Shown one piece after another: positions 1-8,189 of a stretch of DNA of 64,000 nt. Origin of the DNA: Sphingobacterium olei (lineage in GTDB: Bacteria; Bacteroidota; Bacteroidia; Sphingobacteriales; Sphingobacteriaceae); the NCBI RefSeq assembly GCF_005048855.1, contig NZ_SUME01000005.1, positions 62,001 through 126,000 of the forward strand. The letters are read 5' to 3'. Both the position numbers and the translations under genes were made by a program. The notes below the pieces were generated by a model, which was given only the letters and a program-made list of their open reading frames with translations, made no database searches and had not been told where the DNA came from. Numbering within the stretch: position 1 is the stretch's first letter; every line of letters begins with the position of its first letter.

Positions 1-2
1 AC

Positions 3-128
3 GAAAAGCAACTAATTATTCAGGAACTGAATAGAAATGGTTTACAGACTATCTATACAAATCCGGCAGATTTGAGTATTAATTCGATAAACAAATATCT
101 GGAGATTAAAGCCAGGGGTATGATATAA
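3..128 (+). CDS. C-terminal end of a DUF58 domain protein (partial)
   Basis: The window opens inside a plus-strand reading frame (third base onward) that runs 41 codons to a TAA at 126-128. The tail, with NGLQTIYTNPADLSINSINK followed by YLEIKARGMI, looks like the C-terminus of DUF58 proteins of Bacteroidota, which carry a VWA-like fold and usually sit beside a MoxR-type AAA ATPase. That family assignment is from memory of the characteristic ending and rests on only 41 residues. The start and most of the protein lie outside the window. The next gene is convergent (minus strand), with 20 nt between the stops. Confidence 0.6.
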   Translation, partial: EKQLIIQELNRNGLQTIYTNPADLSINSINKYLEIKARGMI

Positions 129-148
129 ACTTTCGCAATTGTTTAACT

Positions 149-574
149 TCAACCCTCCAATATTGTGTCCGAGACCCTTACTTTTGTCCATAGGTGACTG
201 TATTTTTCAATCGCTTGAAGGTGAATAGGGTGTGTTTCGTATACATTGATGTCATCGATATTTGCGAATGTTACGATCAGATTATAAGAAAAGGAGTTGT
301 CGACGACTTCGCGCGGAGTGGTGGGCGCAGGTTTTCCATAGTGAAGACTTTGTATAGTTGGTATTTTTCGAAGTGCCTCAAAAAAGCCCGTAAAATTTTG
401 AATCTCTTTTTCCCCTAAGTCTTCTTGCAACCAAAAGAACACCGTGTGTACAATTGTGCCGGGTGTCGGTTCATGTGTTTTCGTTGGAGAGGTACAGGAC
501 TGTGCTGTTATACCTGTTAGCGTAAGTGCTGCCATACCTGCTGTGGATTTGTTGATAAAATTTCTTCTTTTCAT
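149..574 (-). CDS. Dabb-domain lipoprotein (stress-responsive alpha/beta barrel)
   Basis: A 141-residue protein. The N-terminus (MKRRNFINKSTAGMAALTLT) has a twin arginine and a hydrophobic stretch resembling a Tat signal, and TAQSC gives a possible lipobox with Cys27, so it is probably exported and lipid-anchored. From about residue 40 (IVHTVFFWLQEDL) to the end it matches the Dabb ferredoxin-like barrel, including the late Y-x-THP-H segment (YETHPIHLQAIEKY). Dabb proteins are small dimeric barrels of mostly unknown function, so no substrate can be named. It is downstream of metK on the same strand but separated by about 100 nt containing a hairpin, so probably its own unit. Confidence 0.75.
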   Translation of the reverse strand: MKRRNFINKSTAGMAALTLTGITAQSCTSPTKTHEPTPGTIVHTVFFWLQEDLGEKEIQNFTGFFEALRKIPTIQSLHYGKPAPTTPREVVDNSFSYNLIVTFANIDDINVYETHPIHLQAIEKYSHLWTKVRVSDTILEG

Positions 575-623
575 CGCTATTTGTTTAGGGTCTTATCAAC
601 GAATATAAACAAATAAATTCTAC

Positions 624-655
624 GAAAGAGGCCCTTTTTTTAAAGAGCCTCTTTC
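624..655 (-). terminator. Possible metK terminator hairpin
   Basis: GAAAGAGGC at 624-632 is fully complementary to GCCTCTTTC at 647-655, with a loop that contains a T/A run. It lies just beyond the metK stop. On the minus strand the 3' flank is not a strong U-tract, so termination is plausible but not certain. Confidence 0.5.
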
Positions 656-676
656 TTGTGTTACTATAGCGAGCGA

Positions 677-1930
677 TTAAATGTTAAATGCTTCTTTTAT
701 GCGATCCACATAATCGAGTCGTTCCCATGTGAAAAGGTCTACTTCAATAGTTTTGACTTCCCCATTGGAGTTTTCAAAGGTTTTAGTAACCCGTTTCGGT
801 GTGCGCCCCATATGTCCATATGCTGCTGTCTCCGAATAAATTGGATTACGTAATCCCAGACGTGTTTCAATGCCGTACGGTGTCATATCAAATATGTCAG
901 AAATTTTTTTTGCGATTTCACTGTCTGATAATCCGATTTTGCTTGTGCCGTAGGTATTAACATAGATTCCCATTGGGTCTTTCACACCGATGGCATAGGA
1001 AATTTGTACAAGTAGTTCATCGGCAACTCCTGCAGCGACTAGATTTTTAGCAATATGTCGTGTGGCATATGCAGCCGACCGGTCTACTTTTGAAGGATCT
1101 TTTCCAGAAAATGCACCCCCACCGTGGGCTCCCTTGCCTCCGTAAGTATCGACGATGATCTTCCGGCCGGTTAGACCGGAATCTCCATGTGGGCCACCAA
1201 TGACAAATTTTCCCGTTGGGTTAATGTGAAATTTGATGTCATCATTAAATAAAGCCTGTAGTTCAGGTTTTAATTGTGCTTTTACACGAGGAAGTAAGAT
1301 TGCTATAATATCTGCTTTGATCTTTTGTTGCATTTCTTCTTCTGATGCAAAATCATCATGCTGTGTAGAAATTACAATGGTATCAATGCGTTGCGGTTTG
1401 TGATCGTCGCTGTATTCCAGTGTCACTTGGGATTTGGCATCGGGGCGTAAATAGGTTATTTCCTTATTTTCACGTCTCAATGCAGCTAATTCATATAGCA
1501 GACGGTGCGACAAATCTAATGCTAATGGCATCAAATTGTCTGTTTCATTATTGGCATATCCAAACATGATCCCTTGGTCACCTGCTCCTTGTTCCTGTCT
1601 CGTAATACGGTCTACGCCCTGATTGATATCAGCCGACTGTTCATGAATGGCCGAAAGTACGCCACATGAATTTGCTTCAAACATATATTCCGACTTGGTG
1701 TACCCGATACGCTCGATCACCGAACGTGTGATCTTTTGTACATCTAGATAAATTTTTGATTTTACTTCACCAGCCAACACCACTTGTCCGGTCGTTACTA
1801 ATGTCTCTATAGCGACACGGGCGTCTTCATCCCATGCCAAGAAATTGTCGATTAGTGCATCTGAAATTTGATCCGCAATTTTGTCCGGATGCCCTTCAGA
1901 TACCGATTCGGAAGTAAATAAATACGCCAT
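677..1930 (-). CDS. metK: S-adenosylmethionine synthase
   Basis: Makes S-adenosylmethionine from methionine and ATP in the cytoplasm. The 417-residue product starts [20 protein letters not shown], the normal family N-terminus, and carries the ATP-binding [12 protein letters not shown] near residue 112 and the phosphate-binding [16 protein letters not shown] near residue 270. Length fits Bacteroidota MetK (somewhat longer than the E. coli enzyme). The frame stays open upstream to an ATG at 2041, but that extension would translate a likely riboswitch aptamer and has no family similarity, so the ATG at 1930 is chosen. A promoter and SAM-II-like aptamer upstream suggest feedback control by the product. 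Confidence 0.97.
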   Translation of the reverse strand: MAYLFTSESVSEGHPDKIADQISDALIDNFLAWDEDARVAIETLVTTGQVVLAGEVKSKIYLDVQKITRSVIERIGYTKSEYMFEANSCGVLSAIHEQSADINQGVDRITRQEQGAGDQGIMFGYANNETDNLMPLALDLSHRLLYELAALRRENKEITYLRPDAKSQVTLEYSDDHKPQRIDTIVISTQHDDFASEEEMQQKIKADIIAILLPRVKAQLKPELQALFNDDIKFHINPTGKFVIGGPHGDSGLTGRKIIVDTYGGKGAHGGGAFSGKDPSKVDRSAAYATRHIAKNLVAAGVADELLVQISYAIGVKDPMGIYVNTYGTSKIGLSDSEIAKKISDIFDMTPYGIETRLGLRNPIYSETAAYGHMGRTPKRVTKTFENSNGEVKTIEVDLFTWERLDYVDRIKEAFNI

Positions 1931-2003
1931 ATTTAAATCTTTGAAATTATGATTTACCGAAGATGCTTCTAGATAAGAAGTGGAAAAACTTTTAGTCTCG
2001 AAA

Positions 2004-2075
2004 GGTTTTAGCACTTTTTTTCTGTGGTTGCAATCTCCCATTTACATCGAAGTGTAAAATGCAAATCAGTCCACA
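2004..2075 (-). promoter_or_regulatory. Probable SAM-II riboswitch upstream of metK
   Basis: Read on the minus strand, TGTGG (2075-2071) pairs with CCACA (2027-2023). Between them are TGATTT, then a perfect hairpin TTTACA/TGTAAA, then GGG and ATTGCAA. After the stem come an A-rich run and GCTAAAACC ending at 2004. The order stem, UGAUUU, AUUGCAA, stem, about 10 nt of A-rich linker, GCUAAAA is that of the SAM-II (metA) aptamer. The loop GGG can pair with the CC after GCUAAAA, where the reference metagenomic SAM-II aptamer, as remembered, has CC in the loop and GG at the end, a compensating swap. The extra loop hairpin is an insertion relative to the minimal aptamer. Placement upstream of the SAM-making enzyme supports the call. 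The start codon is 73 nt downstream, so simple sequestration by the aptamer itself is not obvious. Confidence 0.75.
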
Positions 2076-2087
2076 TTTTTGTCGGTG

Positions 2088-2118
2088 CAAAGCTACAACT
2101 CTTTCGGTATTATAAAAA
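2088..2118 (-). promoter_or_regulatory. metK promoter
   Basis: On the minus strand TAGCTTTG (2095-2088) is an exact Bacteroidota -7 box (TAnnTTTG). A T-rich -33 candidate (TTTTT, 2118-2114) lies about 18-20 nt upstream. Transcription would start near 2083, only a few nucleotides before the riboswitch stem. Confidence 0.6.
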
Positions 2119-2201
2119 GATAAATAATATTTATTACCTTTTTTTGATATAACTTTAATCACATCCAATGCTTATCTTTACGACAGAACAGTGTTTAAAT
2201 A

Positions 2202-3077
2202 ATGGATCGGAAAAAAATATTATTCGTTATAAATCCAATTTCAGGGGGCAAAAAGAAAACTTCTTTTAATAAGCAGGTTTTAGAAGTGCTCGACTTACAA
2301 AAATTTAATCCTACTTTCCAACAGACTACAAAACCCAATCATGCATTCGAACTGGGAAAAACGGCTGTGGTCGAGAATTTTGATGCAGTCATCGCAGTAG
2401 GCGGCGACGGTACAATCAATGAACTGGGATCCGCTTTAGTGGGTACTAATGTACCCCTAGGGATTATTCCAGAGGGGTCAGGGAATGGTTTGGCGTTGTA
2501 TTTGGGTATCCCCTTAAACGAGACTTCTGCCATTCGTCGCATCAATCGATTTGATATTGTTGAAGTAGATAGTGGCATGATCAATGAAAGACCTTTTTTC
2601 AATATTGCCGGACTTGGTTTTGATGCATCGGTAAGTGATCGCTTTGCAAACGATTCGACCCGAGGGCCGATCGGGTATATGCGGTCTGTCATCAATGTAT
2701 TGAGTGATTATAAACCTTGTAGATATACACTTACCATTGACGACGTGGTATACGAAAGAGAAGCTTTCATGATTAGCGTTGCGAACTCACCGCAATATGG
2801 TAATAATGCGTACATCGCTCCAAATGCTTCCGTAAGTGACGGATTATTGGATGTATGTATTGTGCACAAGTTTCCGATGTATATATTACCGATGATGATA
2901 TACCATCTATTCAGTAAGACAGCGGACCAATCCGAATATGTGGAAATTATTCCGGGTAAAATCATTAAAATTGAACGGGATAGTGAGGGGCCGGTACATG
3001 TAGACGGCGAACCTATCCAAATGGAAGGAATATTAAATATAAGTATTAAACCCAGTTCATTAAAAATTATTTGTTAA
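2202..3077 (+). CDS. Diacylglycerol/lipid kinase family protein (DAGK catalytic domain)
   Basis: A 291-residue soluble protein of the DagK/YegS/BmrU family, which phosphorylates lipid alcohols such as diacylglycerol at the inner membrane. It has ILFVINPISGGKKK at the N-terminus, the nucleotide-binding AVGGDGTINELGSAL near residue 64, and GIIPEGSGNGLALYLGIP near 87. The C-terminal domain (VHVDGEPIQMEG) has the family's late DGE motif. Length is usual for the family. The next gene (SUI1-like) begins 12 nt after the stop, so the two are probably co-transcribed. The lipid substrate cannot be told from sequence. Confidence 0.88.
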   Translation: MDRKKILFVINPISGGKKKTSFNKQVLEVLDLQKFNPTFQQTTKPNHAFELGKTAVVENFDAVIAVGGDGTINELGSALVGTNVPLGIIPEGSGNGLALYLGIPLNETSAIRRINRFDIVEVDSGMINERPFFNIAGLGFDASVSDRFANDSTRGPIGYMRSVINVLSDYKPCRYTLTIDDVVYEREAFMISVANSPQYGNNAYIAPNASVSDGLLDVCIVHKFPMYILPMMIYHLFSKTADQSEYVEIIPGKIIKIERDSEGPVHVDGEPIQMEGILNISIKPSSLKIIC

Positions 3078-3089
3078 GATAAATTAGAT

Positions 3090-3437
3090 ATGGCAAAGCA
3101 AAAAAAACAACGCTACGACGGTGTTGTATATTCAACCGCTGATGATTTTGATTATCAGAATCCGGAAGAGACTCCCGACGTCGAAACACAACCCAACGAA
3201 AAACAACGATTGCGCGTGCTCTTAGATAAAAAAGCCCGAAAGGGTAAAATCGTTACTTTGGTAGAAGGTTTTGTAGGCAAAGAGGAAGATTTAGAAAATT
3301 TGGCTAAGACGTTAAAGCAAAAGTGTGGAGTAGGCGGGAGTGCGAAAGACGGAGAAATTTTGATACAAGGGGATTTTAAGGGAAAAATATTTGACATCCT
3401 TATCCAGATGGGATACAAGGCGAAAAGCATTGGGTAG
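3090..3437 (+). CDS. SUI1/eIF1-like translation factor (YciH family)
   Basis: A 115-residue protein with a charged N-terminal tail (about residues 1-40) and a C-terminal SUI1 domain: RLRVLLDKKARKGKIVTLVE, then EDLENLAKTLKQKCGVGG, KDGEILIQGDFKGKI and the ending MGYKAKSIG. The GVGGSAKDGEI segment is the SUI1 signature. Bacterial YciH proteins resemble eukaryotic eIF1 and are implicated in initiation fidelity; the role here is inferred. It follows the lipid kinase by 12 nt. A 400-nt gene-free stretch follows. Confidence 0.88.
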   Translation: MAKQKKQRYDGVVYSTADDFDYQNPEETPDVETQPNEKQRLRVLLDKKARKGKIVTLVEGFVGKEEDLENLAKTLKQKCGVGGSAKDGEILIQGDFKGKIFDILIQMGYKAKSIG

Positions 3438-3837
3438 TATGGAACCCAGCTTAGGATAAATATGTTATAACTAATGTTTTATATAATATATTTTTGGCTA
3501 TAGCGTTATTAACCAGAATATGTTTTGATGAGTGAACACTTACTTATTTTTCATATTTAACAATTTAATAATTTGCATATCATAAAAAAAATGGTTTTTA
3601 TTGTAAAATATTCACGGTAAGGCGTCGTTAAGTATATGGAAATTGAGATATGATTGCTGCTGATGATCATCTCAAGCCTCACAATTAACAGGGATATAAT
3701 TTAAATGCAAATAAAATTTGACTTTTGTAACAAAATAGTATATTTGTTTTGACGAACGTCGAAATAACGTGCATTCGTGCTTAAAAATTGAATTAAACAT
3801 AATAATTAAACAACAGTAAAATCTAAAAATTAGTAAA
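3438..3837. other. 400-nt gene-free region upstream of exbB
   Basis: Very AT-rich spacer between the SUI1-like gene and exbB. The only element I can support is the exbB promoter near its right end. I see no tRNA, no coding frame with family similarity and no strong hairpin terminator for the upstream gene. Confidence 0.7.
3717..3746 (+). promoter_or_regulatory. Promoter of the exbB-tonB operon
   Basis: TTTG at 3717-3720 and TATATTTG at 3739-3746 are separated by 18 nt, matching the Bacteroidota -33/-7 consensus. Transcription would begin near 3751, giving a leader of about 87 nt before the exbB ATG. Confidence 0.65.
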
Positions 3838-4668
3838 ATGGCAAACGCACCAAAAACTACTAGCCCGGCAAAACAAGAAAGCGGCAACTCAAGTAATGTA
3901 TTTGCAAGCTTAGCAATTATCATCTGTTTCATAATCGGTTTTCTTGTATGGAGATTTGTAATGGGTAATGCTGAAAACTTTATAGACAACAATCCAGATA
4001 ACCAGCCAAAACCAGGTAATTATCTTGGTATGGTTTATCACGCAGGTGCTGTAGTACCCGTACTTCTTGGATTGTTCTTAATGGTATGGGTATTTTCTAT
4101 CGAACGTTTCATCGTTATCGGAAAAGCCTCTGGTACAGGAAACGTAGGAAACTTTGTGAGAAAAATCCAAGGATTCTTGAAAAGTCAAAACATTGACGCT
4201 GCGGTTGCTGAGTGTGACAAACAAAAAGGATCGGTTGCTAATGTAATCAAAGCAGGTTTGTTGAAGTACAAAGACGTAGAGGCAAATCCTGGTTTAGACG
4301 CTGAAAAATCTTCTTTAGCAATTCAAAAAGAAATTGAAGAAACAACAGCATTAGAAATGCCGATGTTAGAGAAGAACTTAAACGTTATTGCTACATTAGT
4401 TTCTATTGGTACATTGACAGGTCTATTGGGTACAGTAACAGGTATGATCAAGGCCTTCTCGGCATTGGCAACTGGTGGAGCTCCAGATTCTGCTAAGTTG
4501 GCAAATGGTATCTCCGAGGCTCTTATCAATACAGCTACAGGTATCGCAACTTCGACGTTTGCGATTGTCATGTATAACATCTTGACTGCAAAAATTGACA
4601 AATTAACTTACTCTATTGATGAAGCTGGTTTCTCGATCGTACAAACGTACGCCGCGAACCACAAATAG
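3838..4668 (+). CDS. exbB: ExbB / MotA-TolQ family proton channel
   Basis: A 276-residue inner-membrane protein, first gene of a Ton operon. With ExbD it forms the proton-driven motor that energises TonB. Membrane segments are visible at about 22-42, 63-87, 175-205 and 220-245. The last two, with SIGTLTGLLGTVTGMIKAFS and TATGIATSTFAIVMYN, are the conserved TolQ/ExbB core. The first segment is extra relative to the three-helix E. coli ExbB, as often seen in this phylum. It has its own upstream promoter and is followed by a hairpin before the first exbD. Confidence 0.93.
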   Translation: MANAPKTTSPAKQESGNSSNVFASLAIIICFIIGFLVWRFVMGNAENFIDNNPDNQPKPGNYLGMVYHAGAVVPVLLGLFLMVWVFSIERFIVIGKASGTGNVGNFVRKIQGFLKSQNIDAAVAECDKQKGSVANVIKAGLLKYKDVEANPGLDAEKSSLAIQKEIEETTALEMPMLEKNLNVIATLVSIGTLTGLLGTVTGMIKAFSALATGGAPDSAKLANGISEALINTATGIATSTFAIVMYNILTAKIDKLTYSIDEAGFSIVQTYAANHK

Positions 4669-4680
4669 CCTATAAAAGTA

Positions 4681-4708
4681 TTTTCATTTTTTTTATGGAA
4701 AATGAAAA
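4681..4708 (+). repeat. Intercistronic hairpin between exbB and the first exbD
   Basis: TTTTCATTTT at 4681-4690 is perfectly complementary to AAAATGAAAA at 4699-4708. It begins 12 nt after the exbB stop. No T-run follows on the plus strand, so it is not a standard terminator; an mRNA stabiliser or processing site favouring exbB is a reasonable inference. Confidence 0.5.
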
Positions 4709-4761
4709 TCTGTGGCATCATTAATAAAAGATAGAGTTGTTAATTTAATAAAACTAAAGAA

Positions 4762-5418
4762 ATGGGTAAAGCAAAAGTAAAAAGAACCAGTACCTCGATC
4801 GATATGACGGCGATGTGTGATGTATCTTTCTTGCTACTTACGTTCTTCGTTCTAACAGCAACAGCTAGAACGCCTGAGACATTAGTTGTCGATACGGCCC
4901 CTTCTTATTCTCAAGCAAAATTACCTGATGGTAATTTGAGTGTGATTACAGTAGGTGATGAGGGAAAAGTGTTCTATAGCATGAGTGATCCTAATGTACG
5001 TGCCGAGACATTGAAAAGTATGTCAAGTAGATACAATATCTCTTTCACAGCTGAAGAATATGAAAAATTCGCGCTTACGGAAGATTTCGGAGTTCCGATT
5101 AAAAACTTAAAGCAACTGTTAGCGTTAGAGTCTGGACAGAGAACGGTAGAACTTCAGAAAGGTGTACCTGTGGATTCTACGATGGACGCATCAAATGAAT
5201 TGTTCCATTGGGTTAAAGAAGCCCGCATTGCTTCGGCAAGGATATTAAAAGATAGGGCGCTTGTAGATAATAAGGATCCGGATGATATCGAATTGATGAC
5301 GGTAGCAATCAAAGCGGATGGAGACGCGAAGTTTCCTAGCTTGAATTTAATTATTGAAACGTTACGTAACCAGAAGCAAAATAAGTTCAGTTTTGTAACA
5401 GGACTTAAAGCTGAATAA
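4762..5418 (+). CDS. exbD: ExbD/TolR family protein, first copy
   Basis: A 218-residue single-pass inner-membrane protein. A basic N-terminus is followed by IDMTAMCDVSFLLLTFFVLT (residues about 13-32), the ExbD transmembrane helix with the conserved aspartate used in proton transfer. The periplasmic part (about 185 residues) is longer than in classical ExbD and matches Bacteroidota ExbD variants. It sits between exbB and a second exbD, 12 nt before the latter. It is likely part of the ExbB-ExbD motor, possibly as a heteromeric ExbD pair. Confidence 0.9.
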   Translation: MGKAKVKRTSTSIDMTAMCDVSFLLLTFFVLTATARTPETLVVDTAPSYSQAKLPDGNLSVITVGDEGKVFYSMSDPNVRAETLKSMSSRYNISFTAEEYEKFALTEDFGVPIKNLKQLLALESGQRTVELQKGVPVDSTMDASNELFHWVKEARIASARILKDRALVDNKDPDDIELMTVAIKADGDAKFPSLNLIIETLRNQKQNKFSFVTGLKAE

Positions 5419-5430
5419 CATTAAAGAGAT

Positions 5431-5988
5431 ATGGCAGAATTAAATCAAGATTCCGGCGGCGGTAAAAAGGGTGGGAAAGTAAGGTCCAAGAAAAATGGCG
5501 GTAAGGTCGACTTGACCGCGATGGTAGACTTGGCGTTCTTATTGATCACATTCTTCATGTTGACGACTTCATTGAACAAGCCTCAAGCAATGGACGTTGC
5601 TATGCCTGATAAAAACGTTGAAACGGATAAAAATACCGATGTAAACGTTGACGAACACCGTAGTGTGACTTTAGTATTAGGCTCTGATGACAAAATTGTA
5701 TGGTATAATGGTTCAATTGCAAGTCCAATTTATCCACCCGCTGTAATCGATTATAGTAAGGACGGAATTCGCGCAGTTCTTCAGCGGATGAAAGCAGAAG
5801 TTCCAAAAAAGACGGGTGGAAAGGACATAATTGTTGTTATTCGCCCAAGCGAACAAGCTGTAACACGCAATATTATCGATGCACTAGACGAAATGAAAAT
5901 TGCTGACATAAAACGTTACATGATTTCAAATCGTATTATGCCGGAGGAAGTCGCGCTATTGGAAAAAGAAGGAATCTATAACGACTAG
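5431..5988 (+). CDS. exbD: ExbD/TolR family protein, second copy
   Basis: A 185-residue paralogue of the preceding gene, with a Gly/Lys-rich cytoplasmic N-terminus and the helix VDLTAMVDLAFLLITFFMLT (about residues 27-46), containing the conserved Asp. The rest is periplasmic and ends MISNRIMPEEVALLEKEG. Two consecutive exbD genes after exbB are usual in Bacteroidota. The 12-nt spacing upstream and 31 nt to tonB indicate one transcript. Function: proton-coupled energisation of TonB. Confidence 0.9.
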   Translation: MAELNQDSGGGKKGGKVRSKKNGGKVDLTAMVDLAFLLITFFMLTTSLNKPQAMDVAMPDKNVETDKNTDVNVDEHRSVTLVLGSDDKIVWYNGSIASPIYPPAVIDYSKDGIRAVLQRMKAEVPKKTGGKDIIVVIRPSEQAVTRNIIDALDEMKIADIKRYMISNRIMPEEVALLEKEGIYND

Positions 5989-6019
5989 TTAGAAGGTTCT
6001 AACATAAAATCAAGAAGTT

Positions 6020-6907
6020 ATGTTTGAAAAATTAAATATATTCAAAAGCGAGTGGCTCGAGGTTGTTTTCGAAGGCAGAAATAAAGCCTACGGAGCATAT
6101 GAGCTACGTAAGTTGGGGCCTAAGGCTACTAACATCGCTTTGGCCATTGTTGCGGCTGTCGTGGCTGTATTCAGTGCTACACAAGTCTTCAACATCAGCT
6201 TGTTTCCAAAGAGCGATGCTCCTCAACAAGAGATTGCTTTTACGGAAGAAGTAACATTGGAAGACCTTGTCGAAGAGTTACCTCCTGAGGAAGAAAAACC
6301 GCCTGTAGAGGAGTTAGCACCAAAAATTGCTGAATCTAAACCCGCTTTGGATGTGGTTGCTTTGCCTGAGATTAAACCGGTACCCAAGGAAAAAGCCGTA
6401 GAAACGGAAGTCGCTACGGTAGAAGAAGCTACTGATAAGAAAAAACTTATCGGGCCTACAGCCATGAAAGGTATGAAAGGTGGTGCGGTTACTACAGAGG
6501 GTAAATGGGGTACAAAAGATGTTGCAGGTGCCGCTACAGGTAGTACAAAAGGTGTCGAAGGTGGTACAGGAACTGGCGGTGCCGACGAGATTTTTACAGC
6601 GGTAGAGGTACAACCAGAGCCACCGGGTGGCATGGCAGCTTTCCGGAAATGGATTGCCGATAATTACGCTTATCCTAGTGGGGCTATCGATGCCGGTGTA
6701 AAAGGCACAGTACAAGTATCTTTTGTAGTAGAGAGAGATGGTAGCTTAACAGATATTAAAGTCGCACGCGATTTGTCATACGGCACAGGACAAGCTGCTA
6801 TTAATATGCTGAAGAAAGCGAAAAAATGGAGTCCAGGTATCCAAAATGGACGTCCAGTACGTGTGGCTTACACCTTACCAATTCGATTGGATTTAACCAA
6901 TATGTAA
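6020..6907 (+). CDS. tonB: TonB energy transducer
   Basis: A 295-residue protein with a cytoplasmic start, one membrane helix (about residues 35-58, ATNIALAIVAAVVAVFSATQ) and a Glu/Pro/Lys-rich periplasmic linker (EELPPEEEKPPVEELAPK). A Gly/Thr-rich stretch follows, then the C-terminal TonB domain from about 200 (EPPGGMAAFRKWIADNYAYP ... VKGTVQVSFVVERDGSLTDI). It transmits ExbB-ExbD motor energy to TonB-dependent outer-membrane receptors. Its place directly after two exbD genes makes the assignment firm. Confidence 0.94.
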   Translation: MFEKLNIFKSEWLEVVFEGRNKAYGAYELRKLGPKATNIALAIVAAVVAVFSATQVFNISLFPKSDAPQQEIAFTEEVTLEDLVEELPPEEEKPPVEELAPKIAESKPALDVVALPEIKPVPKEKAVETEVATVEEATDKKKLIGPTAMKGMKGGAVTTEGKWGTKDVAGAATGSTKGVEGGTGTGGADEIFTAVEVQPEPPGGMAAFRKWIADNYAYPSGAIDAGVKGTVQVSFVVERDGSLTDIKVARDLSYGTGQAAINMLKKAKKWSPGIQNGRPVRVAYTLPIRLDLTNM

Positions 6908-6926
6908 TTAGCGTGAAGATTCAATA

Positions 6927-7154
6927 ATGAATAGTAATACAAAGTTTAGACAGAAATCGCCAACGCAGCGATTTCTGTCTATTTTAGGCCTTTTCATGTT
7001 TTTAGTGTATTTCACATTAGGCTTGTTGATTATATTCTGGGATAAGTTTCCTTTGGAAATAGACACACGGTATAGAAATATGTTTGGTATATTGCTGATC
7101 GTATATTCTTTTATGCGTTTTATTCGGCTATTTCAAAAAAACTTTACCCATTAA
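6927..7154 (+). CDS. Small two-helix membrane protein in the ton operon
   Basis: A 75-residue protein with two hydrophobic segments, about residues 15-37 (FLSILGLFMFLVYFTLGLLI) and 50-68 (MFGILLIVYSFMRFIRLF), joined by a short charged loop. It starts 20 nt after tonB and precedes the PstS-like gene. I do not recognise a named family. A similar short membrane protein is commonly found at this position in related operons (recalled), which suggests a structural or assembly role with the Ton motor, but that is inference. Confidence 0.7.
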   Translation: MNSNTKFRQKSPTQRFLSILGLFMFLVYFTLGLLIIFWDKFPLEIDTRYRNMFGILLIVYSFMRFIRLFQKNFTH

Positions 7155-7239
7155 GATTTGTATTCGCTTAATGCGAGATAAAGGTTAAAAAAGTGTTAAG
7201 GGTTAATCTTTTTCCATTTTTACTAATCCTATTGATAAT

Positions 7240-8163
7240 ATGAGAATATTTAACTGGACATATCTATTCGTTTTTCTTTCTTTTTGCTGGATCAGTTGCG
7301 GTAATAATAACAATTCCCAGGATAGGGAAAAGGAGAACAAGGAAGATGTATTAAAGGGAAGTATGCAGGTGGGGGTTGATGAGACGGTGTTGCCGCTATT
7401 TCTGGAGAATGTAGAGGTCTTTGAAAGTTCATATTATAATGCGACAATAGTTCCACAGCCGGCAGCGGAAGTGCATGCTATCAATGCGTTGATAAAGGGT
7501 GAGACCAACTTTGCGGTATTGGCCCGCAAGCTGACCGCCGAGGAGAATCAGTCATTCGCAAAACGTTCGATTAAACCATACATTTATCCGATTGCATACG
7601 ATGGCATAGTTTTGGTAACGAATAACGCGAGCGTGGATACTAGTTTTGTCGTTGCGGACGTTATAGCGTTATTAAAAGGAAATAAAGCCAAAAACGTTAA
7701 GCTTGTTTTTGATAATGTAAACTCGAGCGTGCTGCGCTACTTCAAAGATTTAGGGAAAGTTGGCAAAATAGCGAGTACTTATGTTGAAGCACTTACTTCG
7801 TCGGAAGAGGTGCTGAAGGAAGTTGCAAATAATGTGGACAAAATAGGGTTGATAAGTTTTAATCAATATTTATATTTAAAAAGTTCTTTTACAGAAATGG
7901 ATAAAATTCGTATATTAAGCGTCTTAAACGACAGCGGAGGAAAGCGTAGGTATGTAAAGCCTTCTCAAGCGAGTTTAGCGACGGACGAATATCCGTTGAA
8001 AAGAGAGATTTTCGTGTTAAATTATCAACCTAATTTTGGATTAGGAATCGGTTTTTCAGCGTTCTTAACGGGCGATAGAGGGCAACGTATCGTGTTGAAG
8101 TCAGGGTTACTCCCAGCAACGATGCCGGGACGTGAGATTATAGTAAGAGATAGAATAAATTAG
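7240..8163 (+). CDS. PstS-like substrate-binding lipoprotein
   Basis: A 307-residue protein. The signal peptide ends in the lipobox WISCG (Cys20), so it is a lipoprotein. The body resembles the PBP-like (PstS/phosphate-binding) fold: GVDETVLPLFLENVEVFES early, VLARKLTAEE and KPYIYPIAYDGIVLVTN in the middle, and FGLGIGFSAFLTGDRGQRIV near the end, the typical closing segment of PstS-like proteins. No ABC permease or ATPase genes are adjacent, so a role in phosphate import is not indicated. Its position between tonB and a TPR gene points to a job in the Ton or envelope system. It lies 26 nt before the next gene. Confidence 0.75.
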   Translation: MRIFNWTYLFVFLSFCWISCGNNNNSQDREKENKEDVLKGSMQVGVDETVLPLFLENVEVFESSYYNATIVPQPAAEVHAINALIKGETNFAVLARKLTAEENQSFAKRSIKPYIYPIAYDGIVLVTNNASVDTSFVVADVIALLKGNKAKNVKLVFDNVNSSVLRYFKDLGKVGKIASTYVEALTSSEEVLKEVANNVDKIGLISFNQYLYLKSSFTEMDKIRILSVLNDSGGKRRYVKPSQASLATDEYPLKREIFVLNYQPNFGLGIGFSAFLTGDRGQRIVLKSGLLPATMPGREIIVRDRIN

Positions 8164-8189
8164 AAACAATAAAGAACACAAATAGAGTT

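Noticed and set aside
1931-2041. In-frame N-terminal extension of metK to an ATG at 2041
   Set aside because: It would translate the 3' part of the riboswitch-like aptamer and lacks similarity to Met[14 protein letters not shown] is the family start.
6223-6715. Open frames antisense to tonB
   Set aside because: Shadow frames caused by the Pro/Glu/Gly-rich codons of tonB; no similarity, and the sense gene is certain.
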